DNA of 23,866 nucleotides from JBDHBD01 sp039586095 (GTDB taxonomy: Bacteria; Gemmatimonadota; Gemmatimonadetes; Palauibacterales; Palauibacteraceae). The notes below the pieces were generated by a model that made no database searches, was not told where the DNA came from, and was given only the letters and a program-made list of their open reading frames with translations. Position 1 is the first letter of the stretch; each line of letters starts with the position of its first letter. The DNA is taken from the NCBI GenBank assembly GCA_039586095.1, contig JBDHLB010000036.1, forward strand, positions 1-23,866, written 5' to 3'. Position numbers and translations under genes: made by a program. Of the stretch, positions 7,762 to 15,694 are shown one piece after another.

Positions 7762-8415
7762 CTACCGGCCCGATCCGTCCTGAGCTTCTTCGACGAGTCG
7801 TGGGAGGTCGTGGGCCCAGTCGGCCTGGCGGGTGCCGGACGGATAAGCCAGGCGGGCCGGGCCATCCGCCGAGAACGCGAGCACCTGCGACGCGTGGCCC
7901 ACCGCATAATCCTCCATCTCGCCCATCTTCACGGCCGGTGCGAGCTTCAGCTGCCGCTGGATCTCGTTCACCTGTTCCATGTCACCCCGAAGGCCGATGA
8001 AGTCTCGATCGAAGGCGGCGAGCCACTCCCGCATTCGGTCCGGTGTGTCCCGCTCCGGATCCGTTGTGACGAAGACGGTTTTGATCGCTCTTCGTGCCGG
8101 TGATGGCAGGTCAGAGAGCACAGACGCGATGTTCGCCATGTGAACGGGGCAGATGTCCGGGCAGTGTGTGTACCCGAAGAACAGCAGGGTGACGAAGCCT
8201 TTCGTCTCATCGACGAAGCGGAAGGGCCGTCCCTCCGTATCCGTGAGGGTGAAGTCGAAGCGCGGTACCGGCTCCGCCAGCGCAACCCCCCGAAATCCCG
8301 ATTCACGGGCGCGACGATCCGCATCGCGCTGTTCGACGGTGCGACCGCAGCCGGAGGCCACGGAAACCAGAAGCGCGAGCGCGATCCCTCCCAGCGCTGC
8401 CTGATGATTCTTCAT
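7762..8415 (-). CDS. sco: SCO1/SenC/PrrC-type copper chaperone lipoprotein
   Basis: SCO proteins are thioredoxin-fold, membrane-tethered factors that deliver copper to the CuA centre of cytochrome c oxidase. The 217-residue product shows the copper-binding CPDIC (Cys85 and Cys89) inside FFGYTHCPDICP, plus the distal ligand His174 in VGHASQVLAF. The N-terminus is a lipoprotein signal with ASGC, so Cys23 would be lipidated and the domain would face the periplasm. VFVTTDPERDTP is also typical. No Shine-Dalgarno sequence precedes ATG 8415. Instead, an 8-codon ORF with a strong site ends on this start (ATGA overlap, 8412-8415). ctaG lies directly downstream, and the pair fits oxidase copper assembly. 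Confidence 0.95.
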   Translation of the reverse strand: MKNHQAALGGIALALLVSVASGCGRTVEQRDADRRARESGFRGVALAEPVPRFDFTLTDTEGRPFRFVDETKGFVTLLFFGYTHCPDICPVHMANIASVLSDLPSPARRAIKTVFVTTDPERDTPDRMREWLAAFDRDFIGLRGDMEQVNEIQRQLKLAPAVKMGEMEDYAVGHASQVLAFSADGPARLAYPSGTRQADWAHDLPRLVEEAQDGSGR

Positions 8416-8438
8416 TCTGAAGCGGCTCGGTGGCGCAT
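8412..8438 (-). CDS. 8-codon upstream ORF before sco
   Basis: Reading on the minus strand, ATG at 8438 opens MRHRAASE and stops with TGA at 8414-8412, overlapping the sco ATG (8415-8413) as ATGA. AGGAGG (8452-8447) lies exactly 8 bases upstream of this ATG, a near-ideal arrangement, while sco itself has none. Its start codon is the 3-base loop of the perfect hairpin at 8428-8446. The peptide is unlikely to have its own function. The likely role is to load ribosomes that then reinitiate at sco. This is inference from layout only. Confidence 0.45.
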   Translation of the reverse strand: MRHRAASE

Positions 8439-8446
8439 CGCCACCG
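8428..8446 (-). promoter_or_regulatory. Perfect hairpin in the sco leader
   Basis: CGGTGGCG (8428-8435) pairs perfectly with CGCCACCG (8439-8446), an 8-base stem with loop CAT, which on the minus strand is the ATG of the short upstream ORF. It is directly 3' of the AGGAGG at 8447-8452. If folded in RNA, it would hide the upstream ORF start and so could control sco and ctaG translation. No T-run follows, so it is not an intrinsic terminator. Confidence 0.45.
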
Positions 8447-8472
8447 CCTCCTATACGTGCAGTCCAGTCCCG

Positions 8473-10086
8473 TTACCTGAGGATCTGGCTGACCACGACC
8501 AGTACGGTGCCGATAAAGGCCCCCAGGATGTACCCGAGTCGTATGATCAGATCCAGCTCTCGCTGCGTGATGGTTCGGACGAGGGACTCCACCTCCCGCA
8601 CGGGATAGCTCTCGATCTTGGACTCGATTCGCTCCGATATCCTGATGCGCCTGGCGATCTCGGGCACCTGATCGGTCACCCATTCCCACGCGGGTGTCGC
8701 GAGGGAGTCACCCAGGCGCACCGCGGCATCCTCCTGCAGGAACCGATTCAGCCGACCGATCGGTCGAGTCAGCACCCGATCGGTCAGCGTTCCCGTCAGT
8801 TGCTCGATGACGGCCTGGCCCGGCTCGGATCTCAGCCCGAACCCCAGCCACGCGCCCAGCCGGTCGGGCGGCAGAAGACGCAGCAGGTCGGCCCACGTCT
8901 TCTCGCCCAGGCGCCACACCGCCTCTTCGAGCTGTTCGAGCAGGAACTCGCGTGCCCCGGGGTCGGAAGCGCTGTTGACGATCCAATCCGCGACGGAGTC
9001 GAGCCCCGATTTGACCTGGTCGTCGCCGATCCTCCCGAGCACGCTGATGGTCGGGCGTCGAAGGAACTCCACGATCGCGTCGTTCACGTTGCGCGCCATC
9101 ACCGCCTGGACTTCCGTCTCCTTCAGCAACTCGCTCAGCTGCTCGGCGCCTTCCGTCTCGATGGTCCGCAGCACCTTGTCGACCGTCTCCTCGGTCACGA
9201 TCAGACGAGCGACCACGCGCTGATGGAACTTGAGATCTAGCATGAACCGGTCGAGCAGCCCGTGGAGCGTGCGCTCGACCCGCTGACGCGCCAGGGGATC
9301 TTCGAGCAGGCGGCCCAACCGCTCCATTGCGATCGGCAGGTAGTCGTTGATCGCGTGTTCGACGGCGGCGACGAGTCCCGAGGGAATCAGCTCCTCGAGC
9401 GTGCGGCCCGGCTGAAGGACGTGCTCCGCCGCCTGATGGAGATGATGCCGGACGGTTCTTTCGAAAGCGTCCGAGGTGACAAGCTCGCCCAGCCAATCGT
9501 GGGCGCTCTTACGCAGCTCTGCGACCCTGCCGGGGTCGAGCACTTCCGAGAGGGTCTCGTTCTCGAGCGCCTCGGAGAGGTTGGCCAGGATCCGGCGAGC
9601 CTGGGTCTCGAACTCGGGCGACTCGACCGCGCGAATGATCTGGCTCTCCATCTCCCCGAGGATGTGCTCGATCAGTCCCCGTACCTCGGTGAGCGCGGGT
9701 TCGGGAAGCAGGTCCGCGATCGCGGGCTGTTCTCCCTCCACCAACTCCAGGAGGACCTCTCGAATCCGACTTTCGAACGCGTGACGCAACTCCTCGTCCT
9801 GTAGCTCGGCCGTCATGTCCTCGGGTGTGAGAAGCGTGCTCCCGACGACCCGTCCGATCGAGCTGGCCAGCCGTTTCTGGTTCTTGGGCACGGCTCCCTG
9901 CAGCCAGCCAAGCGGTCGACCCAACACACGGGGTGGCTCGTACGGGTGGAACAGCATCCATACAGCCACCCGGTTCGTAAGACCGCCGGCCAGCGCACCG
10001 AACGCTACAGTCAACGCCGCCTGCAGCCAGTCCACGCCCGAGGCAGTCTGGAGGAGAGCCGGGACTTCCTGAAGCGGCAGGATCAT
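8473..10086 (-). CDS. DUF445-family membrane protein
   Basis: The 537-residue protein matches the DUF445 (YheB/YjiN-like) family. A first membrane segment runs through about residues 21-45 with FGALAGGLTNRVAVWMLFHPY, then RPLGWLQGAVPKNQKRLA, the family signature region. A long, charged, helical middle part of about 450 residues is rich in Glu, Arg and Leu (coiled-coil-like), and a C-terminal membrane helix lies at about 512-534 (YILGAFIGTVLVVVSQIL). The molecular function of DUF445 is unknown. The frame is open upstream to 10365, but ATG 10086 overlaps the stop of the preceding lipoprotein gene by four bases (ATGA), giving coupled translation. The sco leader begins 20 bases downstream of its stop. 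Confidence 0.88.
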   Translation of the reverse strand: MILPLQEVPALLQTASGVDWLQAALTVAFGALAGGLTNRVAVWMLFHPYEPPRVLGRPLGWLQGAVPKNQKRLASSIGRVVGSTLLTPEDMTAELQDEELRHAFESRIREVLLELVEGEQPAIADLLPEPALTEVRGLIEHILGEMESQIIRAVESPEFETQARRILANLSEALENETLSEVLDPGRVAELRKSAHDWLGELVTSDAFERTVRHHLHQAAEHVLQPGRTLEELIPSGLVAAVEHAINDYLPIAMERLGRLLEDPLARQRVERTLHGLLDRFMLDLKFHQRVVARLIVTEETVDKVLRTIETEGAEQLSELLKETEVQAVMARNVNDAIVEFLRRPTISVLGRIGDDQVKSGLDSVADWIVNSASDPGAREFLLEQLEEAVWRLGEKTWADLLRLLPPDRLGAWLGFGLRSEPGQAVIEQLTGTLTDRVLTRPIGRLNRFLQEDAAVRLGDSLATPAWEWVTDQVPEIARRIRISERIESKIESYPVREVESLVRTITQRELDLIIRLGYILGAFIGTVLVVVSQILR

Positions 10087-11039
10087 GGCAGCGGGCTCTC
10101 CACGCCGACGCCCCGCAGGACGAGAACGAGCTCTCCGACCGTCAGTTCGCCGGACAGCAGATAGAACCGCTCTCCGGGCTGGAAGGGGCGCGAGGGAAGA
10201 GCGGTCGAGTCGCGTTCCGCCACCCGCAGCCGGCCCGTCGCTTCCGCGTTGGGAATCTGGATCGTCCACTCCCGGGCGTCTCGCGGATCCGACTCCTCGT
10301 CCAGGCCGATCGCGGACAACCGAACGTCCGACCAGCTGTTCTCCACGCCCTCGATCCAGGTCCACGCGACCGGTGTAGGATCCGCCTCGCCGGGGACAGT
10401 CTGAATGAGCATGCCGTTTCCGAGCGAGTCAGCGAGAAGGAAGATTCGCTCGACGAGATCGGAGGCTCCCGCACTGGCCGGACGAGCCGCGCGGCGAAAG
10501 AAAAGGAGGCCGACGTCGGAGGCGTCGGCGAGATCGAGGCTGGCCAGACCGAGGCGGGCTCTCTGGCCCGTCCAGCCTGTCCATTCGGCGACGACACCCG
10601 ATGGGGTGAGCTGTGCGTGTCGCTCGTTTCCCCGGAACAGAAGTCCGGAGAGCTCGGCGTCATCTCCGACCATCACCCGCAACTGCTCGGACGGGAGGAC
10701 CCGCCACGCGGCCCGGGGGACGGGCAGGGTGTCGCTCAAATCGAGGAGTCGCTGCCAGCCTTCCGCGTCCGCCATCCAGGCACCGTAGTCCCGTCGCAAC
10801 TCGGACTCCGATGCGTCGTTCGACAGCCGGACGTAGAGATGCCGCGCCGTCGCGCCCGCACCAGCGAACGCGAGTGTCGTCAGGTACCGCGCAGGGGTCG
10901 CCACTCCGATTCGACCCGGAACGGTCTCATCTGGCGTCTCGGCTGGAGGGAAGTCGACCCGCTCACCACACGCCACGAACAGGAGTATGGTGCCCGCGGC
11001 GAGCCGCGCGGCCCGGCGCCAGACAACCTGCAGCTGCAT
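10083..11039 (-). CDS. Lipoprotein of unknown function
   Basis: I do not recognise the family. The 318-residue product starts MQLQVVWRRAARLAAG and has a lipobox FVAC with Cys24, so it should be lipid-anchored in the envelope. The mature part looks mostly beta (AWRVLPSEQLRVMVGD, LFRGNERHAQLTP, GLASLDLADASDVG) and contains GWTGQRARLGLASL and WTWIEGVENSW; no catalytic motif is evident. The frame extends to a TTG at 11108, but that start would put 23 residues before the signal, so ATG 11039 is preferred. No clear Shine-Dalgarno sequence was found. It overlaps the DUF445 gene by 4 bases and is the first gene of the lipoprotein-DUF445-sco-ctaG transcript. Confidence 0.75.
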   Translation of the reverse strand: MQLQVVWRRAARLAAGTILLFVACGERVDFPPAETPDETVPGRIGVATPARYLTTLAFAGAGATARHLYVRLSNDASESELRRDYGAWMADAEGWQRLLDLSDTLPVPRAAWRVLPSEQLRVMVGDDAELSGLLFRGNERHAQLTPSGVVAEWTGWTGQRARLGLASLDLADASDVGLLFFRRAARPASAGASDLVERIFLLADSLGNGMLIQTVPGEADPTPVAWTWIEGVENSWSDVRLSAIGLDEESDPRDAREWTIQIPNAEATGRLRVAERDSTALPSRPFQPGERFYLLSGELTVGELVLVLRGVGVESPLP

Positions 11040-11247
11040 AGGAATCCGTCTCACAGAGTCAGTTTGGACAACCAGCATTCGAAACGGCGCAAGATAGGGG
11101 ATTCTCAAGCGAGGTCACAGGAGCACGCATTTGACCGCCGCACAACAGAGGCCGAGATTCCCCTCACTTTTCACCGGGTGGAGATCGCCAACCGAGGCTC
11201 TGGAGCCGGCTCGAAGGCCACCGGGTGATCGACGGTCAGGAGCGCAC
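11040..11247. promoter_or_regulatory. Divergent intergenic region between two operons
   Basis: This 208-base region separates oppositely transcribed operons and should hold both promoters. A TTGACC at 11131-11136 could be a -35 box for the symporter, but no good -10 follows at 16-18 bases. On the minus strand, TATCTT (11096-11091) could be a -10 box for the lipoprotein gene. An imperfect inverted repeat, GGGGATTCTC (11097-11106) and GAGATTCCCC (11154-11163), has 9 of 10 positions matching. GAGCCGGCTC at 11203-11212 is a perfect palindrome. None is proven. Confidence 0.4.
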
Positions 11248-12561
11248 ATGCAGCTCTATACGAAGATCTCCATCGCCTTGCTTCTGGGAGCGGCCCTGGG
11301 GCTGCTCGCGAACCTGCTCGACATCGGCTGGCTGTCCACGCTCCTCATCGGGATCAGGCCGGCAGGCGATGCATGGATCAAGCTCATCACGATGGTCGTC
11401 ATCCCGCTGGTGGTGGCCAGCCTGATCGTCGGGACCGCCAGCCTGGGTGACATCACCAAGCTGGGTCGCATCGGTGGCAAGACGATCGCCTACTACCTGG
11501 GTACGACCGCGATCGCCGTTACGATCGGCCTCGTGATCTCGAACCTCGTCGTACCCGGCGCTCGGATCGATCCCGAGGCCCTGGCCGATCTGCGAGACAC
11601 CTACATGGCCGAGGGGGCGAGTCGGGTCGAGATGGCGCAACAGGCCCCCGACATGATCGACGTGGTGCTCAACGTGATTCCCCGCAACCCGGTGGAAGCG
11701 CTCGCCAGCGGGGACATGCTGCCGATCATCTTCTTCTCGATCTTCTTCGGCGCTGCGCTCTCCGTACTCAAGACGGACCTGCGGGCTCCCCTGCTCGCCT
11801 TCTTCGAGGGCGTGAACGAGGTTGCGATGGTCATGATCCACTGGATCATGAAGCTCGCGCCCTATGCCGTGTTTGCGCTGATCGGAGCCGTGATCGCGCA
11901 GTTCGGCGCCGACGTGCTGGGCAGCCTGCTCGTCTACAGCCTGACCGTGGTGGGCGGACTCGCCCTCCACCTCGGATTCACGTACACGGCCGCGCTGCGG
12001 GTCCTGGCCCGGGTGAATCCGTTCTCCTTCTTGCGCAAGGTCCGTGAGGTCCAGCTGATCGCGTTTTCGACCTCGAGCTCCAATGCGACGCTCCCCGTCA
12101 CCATGGAGGTCGCCGAGGAGAAGGTCGGGATCAGCCCGGAGGTGTCGAGCTTCGTGCTTCCTCTCGGTGCGACGATCAACATGGATGGCACGGCGCTCTA
12201 TCAAGCGGTGGCCACCATGTTCATCGCTCAGGTTCTGGTCGGTGATCTCACCCTGGCGACCCAGCTCGGGATCGTTCTGACCGCCACGCTCGCGTCCATC
12301 GGAGCGGCGGGCGTGCCATCGGCAGGGATCGTCATTCTCATCGTGGTGCTGCAACAGGCCTTGCCCGCGGGCGTGGACCCGGCGGCGGGCATCGCCCTGA
12401 TCCTGGGCGTCGATCGCATACTCGACATGTGCCGTACCGCCGTGAACGTGACCGGCGATCTGACCGCCGCACTGGTCGTGGACCGTTCGGAGGCTCGCCG
12501 CACCGAGGTGCCCGTGCACATCGGACACCGGGGGGACGGCGTTGGCGCCGGCTCATCCTGA
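11248..12561 (+). CDS. gltP: Sodium/acidic amino acid symporter (DAACS family)
   Basis: The 437-residue inner-membrane carrier belongs to the glutamate transporter (DAACS/SLC1) fold and imports a dicarboxylic amino acid with sodium or protons. HP1 carries the serine-rich STSSSNATLP. TM7 has NMDGT (311-315), which includes the sodium-binding core. HP2 has GAAGVPSAG. TM8 reads DRILDMCRTAVNVTGD, so Asp389, Asp393, Arg396, Asn400 and Asp404 are all kept. They sit one residue off the archaeal GltPh numbering, in which the Arg397 equivalent selects acidic side chains. Together with NMDGT (rather than the NLDGT of C4-dicarboxylate DctA carriers) this favours glutamate or aspartate. ATG 11248 has CAGGAG 5 bases upstream; the frame continues to 11131 with a non-membrane stretch. 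The stop overlaps the next start as TGATG. Confidence 0.93.
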   Translation: MQLYTKISIALLLGAALGLLANLLDIGWLSTLLIGIRPAGDAWIKLITMVVIPLVVASLIVGTASLGDITKLGRIGGKTIAYYLGTTAIAVTIGLVISNLVVPGARIDPEALADLRDTYMAEGASRVEMAQQAPDMIDVVLNVIPRNPVEALASGDMLPIIFFSIFFGAALSVLKTDLRAPLLAFFEGVNEVAMVMIHWIMKLAPYAVFALIGAVIAQFGADVLGSLLVYSLTVVGGLALHLGFTYTAALRVLARVNPFSFLRKVREVQLIAFSTSSSNATLPVTMEVAEEKVGISPEVSSFVLPLGATINMDGTALYQAVATMFIAQVLVGDLTLATQLGIVLTATLASIGAAGVPSAGIVILIVVLQQALPAGVDPAAGIALILGVDRILDMCRTAVNVTGDLTAALVVDRSEARRTEVPVHIGHRGDGVGAGSS

Positions 12562-13934
12562 TGTCCGCTCCCGGTAGCCGTTCCCGCTTCACCAGACCGG
12601 GAGCGCTTCCCGAGCATCTACCCCGATCGCTCCTGACCCTGGTCCTGGTCCTGGTGCTCTCGAGTGCACAGCCGCTCGCGGGGGCCATCCAGCAGGCTAG
12701 CCCCGACTCGCGAACGGATGAGGTAACGCCGGACACGGCGGTCGCGACCGCGGCCGTCCCGGACACGCTGCGCCCGCCCGCCCGTCCGCCGTTCGACGCG
12801 ATCGACGCTATTGAGCTTCCGTTTCGCGTGGTGCTGTGGCCCGTCACGGTCGTTCTGGACGGCGTCTTCCTGCTCGCCGAACGACTGACCCTTCCCAGTC
12901 GGCCGAGCATCTTCGTGCGCGCGTTCCGCTCGATGCAGGCCGCGCGGGTGTACCCGGGCGTGGGCTCTATCGGGCGGCGCTCGGGCCTGTCGGCCAAAAT
13001 GGACGTCCTTTCATTCGAGCCCTTCTTTCTCCAGACCGGGATCTCCGTCCGGGGCTCCCAGAGACACCGCGCCGGACTGTCGTTCGGTAACCCGCGCACC
13101 CGCTTCGAGGCGAGCTACGGTTTCCATCGGGATGCCGCGGTTCGGTTCTGGGGCGTCGGCGGCACGACACCGGAGACCGCTCGAGCAGAGTACCTGCGCG
13201 ACCGGCAGGAGATCGGCGTGCGAGGCCGCATCCAGGTCAGCCGTCGCGTCGATCTGGGCGGGTCCGTCCTGTATGAGGACAATCGGGTGGACCGCGCCCT
13301 TGGCTCGGAGGTGGGGCCGCCGGATCTGTTCGATCCGGTGCCGTACGGCTTCCTGGAACGTACGCGATTCGTGCGCTTCGATGCTTCGGTCGGACTGGAT
13401 CTCACACACCGTCGGGCGTTTCAGGTGCGGGGGGCGTCACTTCGGGTAGGAGCGACACTGTTTCGAGGGGTGAACGGAACGGAAACGGATTTTCACCGCT
13501 TCGGCGCCGATCTGAGTGGCTTCCTTCCGCTGAATCGGCGCCAGCTCCTGGCGATTCGCGCCTTCGCCGAGCTGAATCGTCTCGACGACGGCCCCGACAT
13601 TCCGTTCTTCCATCTCGCGAGTGTCGGGAGCACGACCGGCCTGCGCGGGTTCAGCTCTGATCGCTTCACGGACACCGACAGTTTCGGCGTAATGAGCGAG
13701 TGGCGCTGGGAGATCTGGCGCGATCTGCACGAACGGAGCCGGTCGGAGTTCTTCCTGTTCTTCGACACCGCGGGCGTCGGCCCCGGTCTCTCGAACATCA
13801 CCACCTCCGACGTGCGATTCAGCTGGGGCCTGGGGATGCGGTTGCTGACACTGCAGAGGTACATCGGTCACTGGTACCTGGGGTTCAGCGAAGAGGGGAC
13901 CCGGTTCCGCATCGACAACAACGTGATCTTCTGA
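12561..13934 (+). CDS. Omp85/BamA-like outer-membrane barrel protein without POTRA
   Basis: The 457-residue protein has a signal peptide (LLTLVLVLVLSSAQPLAGA) encoded by three CCTGGT repeats. A Pro/Ala-rich linker and a helical part follow to about residue 145, then a beta-barrel region of about 300 residues made of alternating amphipathic strands. It ends in Phe (DNNVIF), the usual BAM recognition end for outer-membrane proteins. LRGFSSDRF at 361-369 matches the conserved (V/L)RGF loop of Omp85 proteins. No POTRA repeats are seen, so it is not a BamA/TamA transporter in the ordinary sense. ATG 12561 shares one base with the symporter stop (TGATG), and its own stop is joined to the next gene the same way, so the three are likely co-translated. 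Possible roles are a porin-like path or an assembly partner for the lipoprotein. Confidence 0.8.
   Translation: MSAPGSRSRFTRPGALPEHLPRSLLTLVLVLVLSSAQPLAGAIQQASPDSRTDEVTPDTAVATAAVPDTLRPPARPPFDAIDAIELPFRVVLWPVTVVLDGVFLLAERLTLPSRPSIFVRAFRSMQAARVYPGVGSIGRRSGLSAKMDVLSFEPFFLQTGISVRGSQRHRAGLSFGNPRTRFEASYGFHRDAAVRFWGVGGTTPETARAEYLRDRQEIGVRGRIQVSRRVDLGGSVLYEDNRVDRALGSEVGPPDLFDPVPYGFLERTRFVRFDASVGLDLTHRRAFQVRGASLRVGATLFRGVNGTETDFHRFGADLSGFLPLNRRQLLAIRAFAELNRLDDGPDIPFFHLASVGSTTGLRGFSSDRFTDTDSFGVMSEWRWEIWRDLHERSRSEFFLFFDTAGVGPGLSNITTSDVRFSWGLGMRLLTLQRYIGHWYLGFSEEGTRFRIDNNVIF
12638..12655 (+). repeat. Three tandem CCTGGT hexamers
   Basis: Three exact copies of CCTGGT lie in the hydrophobic core of the signal peptide of the barrel protein, coding alternating Leu and Val. 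Copy change would add or remove two residues in frame. The repeat may be only codon preference for Leu-Val runs. Confidence 0.6.
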
Positions 13935-15694
13935 TGAGGAGTCTCTTTCTTCGGCCGCCGAACCTGCGCGGGACCGCAAGAACCCGGTTCTCGGTCTCGG
14001 TAACGGGGTATGCGCTGCTGGGCATCGCGTCGCTCAGCGCATGTGCCTCGCCGGGACCGCTACCGCTCCGACCCGAGCCGATGGCCTACGCGGATACCGT
14101 TCCGATTCCCGAGCCCGCCGGCCGGGAGGCTCAGGAGATCCGGCGGCTGACGAACGAGGCCGTCGTCGAGGAATTCGGCCGGGCGATCAGCCTCCGCCGA
14201 CTCACCGGCAATCACCACGAGGCCGTCAACGTCACGCACTTCGACGACGTGGTGAACTCCGCCTGGTTCGAGCATCGGAACGGACGCTTCCCGATGTCGA
14301 CCGCGGCGATCGAGACAGGACCGGCGACCGTGGACGGCCCCGACACGAGTCGCGTCCTGACGGTGGTCGAGGCGAAGGTCCAGGGCATCTCGCCCGGTTT
14401 CGAGGTGCGCGATGCTCTCGGAAACCGGTACGTATTCAAGTTCGATCCGAAGGGGTTCCTCCACCTGAGCAGTGGGGCGGGGGTGATCTCCAACCGCCTG
14501 TTCTACGCCGCCGGCTACCATGTGCCCGAGGATTTCATCGTGATCTTCCACCCGGACCGCCTCGCGGCCAGCCCCGAGGCGACGGTGGTGGACGAAGAGT
14601 TCAATGAGCGCCCGATGGGCGATGAGGACATAGCCCGCGTGCTGGCGCTGGTGGACTCGCTTCCCGACGGCCGCTACCTGGCCGTGGCAAGCCGCTTCGT
14701 GCCGGGGATTCCCAAGGGCCCCTTCTACTTCGACGGTCGCCGGCCGGACGACCCGAACGACTATTACCATCACGAGTACCGTCGCGAGCTGCGGGGCTTG
14801 GCCGTCGTATCGGCTTGGTTGAACCACGTGGACATGCGCTTCGCGAATACGCTCGATGCGTATGTGGAGCCCGGCTATCTGCGACACTACCTGATCGACT
14901 TCGCCGCCACGCTGGGGAGCGGCACGATTCGGCCGCATTCGCCCCGGGAAGGTGCCGAGTACAACTTCGACCTGTGGCCCAGCCTCGGACGCATCGCGAC
15001 GCTCGGCTTCTTCAACATGGGGTGGGAGGATCGTCCCTACGAGGTGATCGACCCGTCCATCGGCTGGATGCCGGTGGAGGATTTCGACCCGGGAACCTGG
15101 AAGGCGAACTGGCCGAACAAGGCATTTGCCTCGGTCACGCCGCGGGACGGCTACTGGGGCGCGAAGCTGGTCGGATCGTTCACCGACGAACAGCTGCAGG
15201 CCGCGGTTCGAGCGGGCAGGCTACCGACACAGGAAGCGGCCGACACGCTGGCCACGATGCTGTCGGTGCGTCGGGACCGGACCGTCGCCCACTGGTACGC
15301 CCGCGTCACGCCGATCGAGGAGGTCGTGGCACGCCGGGTGACCGGAACAGCGCCAGAATCCGAAGCGCTCGAGATCCGCTTCCGCGACTTGGGTCTCGAG
15401 GCGGGCGTGTGGGGTCCGGACGAGACGGTGTATCGATACCGGTTCCAACACGCGCATCGCGGGTTGGACCAGCGTGGGGTCCGCCGACTCTCGGCGACCG
15501 CGAACGAGCCGATGCTGCTTATTCCGCTCGCCGGCGCGAGACCCGTCGAGGCGACGTCGCCGTCGGAGCCCGAGCGCCTGGCGACGCTCGAGATTCAGGC
15601 CGAGCGACCCGGTGCCAACGGACGCGCGGCGGTGGTCTTTCTGCGCTGGGACGGTGTCGAAGAAGGGTACCGGGTGACCGGGCTGGAACACTGA
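13934..15694 (+). CDS. Lipoprotein with kinase-like motifs, function unknown
   Basis: The 586-residue product has a lipoprotein signal (ASLSAC, lipidated Cys37). I recall similar proteins in other phyla annotated only as hypothetical, sharing a FDDVVNSAWFEHRNGRFPMS-like stretch near residues 98-120. Three blocks follow the order of a kinase fold. YVFKFDPKG holds Lys169, and SNRLFYAAGYHVPED follows it. NHVDMRFANTL (297-307) has exactly HxDxxxxN (His298, Asp300, Asn305). YLIDFAATLGSG has Asp322-Phe323. These would be the ATP Lys, the catalytic loop and the metal-binding Asp. A further 230 residues are less clear. Against this, no glycine-rich loop is obvious and no Glu replaces Ser in the helix after the Lys. 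The start overlaps the barrel gene as TGATG. If it is a kinase, its location on the envelope side of the membrane would be unusual. Confidence 0.78.
   Translation: MRSLFLRPPNLRGTARTRFSVSVTGYALLGIASLSACASPGPLPLRPEPMAYADTVPIPEPAGREAQEIRRLTNEAVVEEFGRAISLRRLTGNHHEAVNVTHFDDVVNSAWFEHRNGRFPMSTAAIETGPATVDGPDTSRVLTVVEAKVQGISPGFEVRDALGNRYVFKFDPKGFLHLSSGAGVISNRLFYAAGYHVPEDFIVIFHPDRLAASPEATVVDEEFNERPMGDEDIARVLALVDSLPDGRYLAVASRFVPGIPKGPFYFDGRRPDDPNDYYHHEYRRELRGLAVVSAWLNHVDMRFANTLDAYVEPGYLRHYLIDFAATLGSGTIRPHSPREGAEYNFDLWPSLGRIATLGFFNMGWEDRPYEVIDPSIGWMPVEDFDPGTWKANWPNKAFASVTPRDGYWGAKLVGSFTDEQLQAAVRAGRLPTQEAADTLATMLSVRRDRTVAHWYARVTPIEEVVARRVTGTAPESEALEIRFRDLGLEAGVWGPDETVYRYRFQHAHRGLDQRGVRRLSATANEPMLLIPLAGARPVEATSPSEPERLATLEIQAERPGANGRAAVVFLRWDGVEEGYRVTGLEH

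Noticed and set aside
8140..9240. 366-codon open frame on the plus strand
   Set aside because: Antisense to sco and the DUF445 gene, both of which have recognisable families.
11236..12528. 430-codon open frame on the minus strand
   Set aside because: Antisense to the symporter; its His/Asp/Gln-rich translation is a reflection of hydrophobic codons on the other strand.
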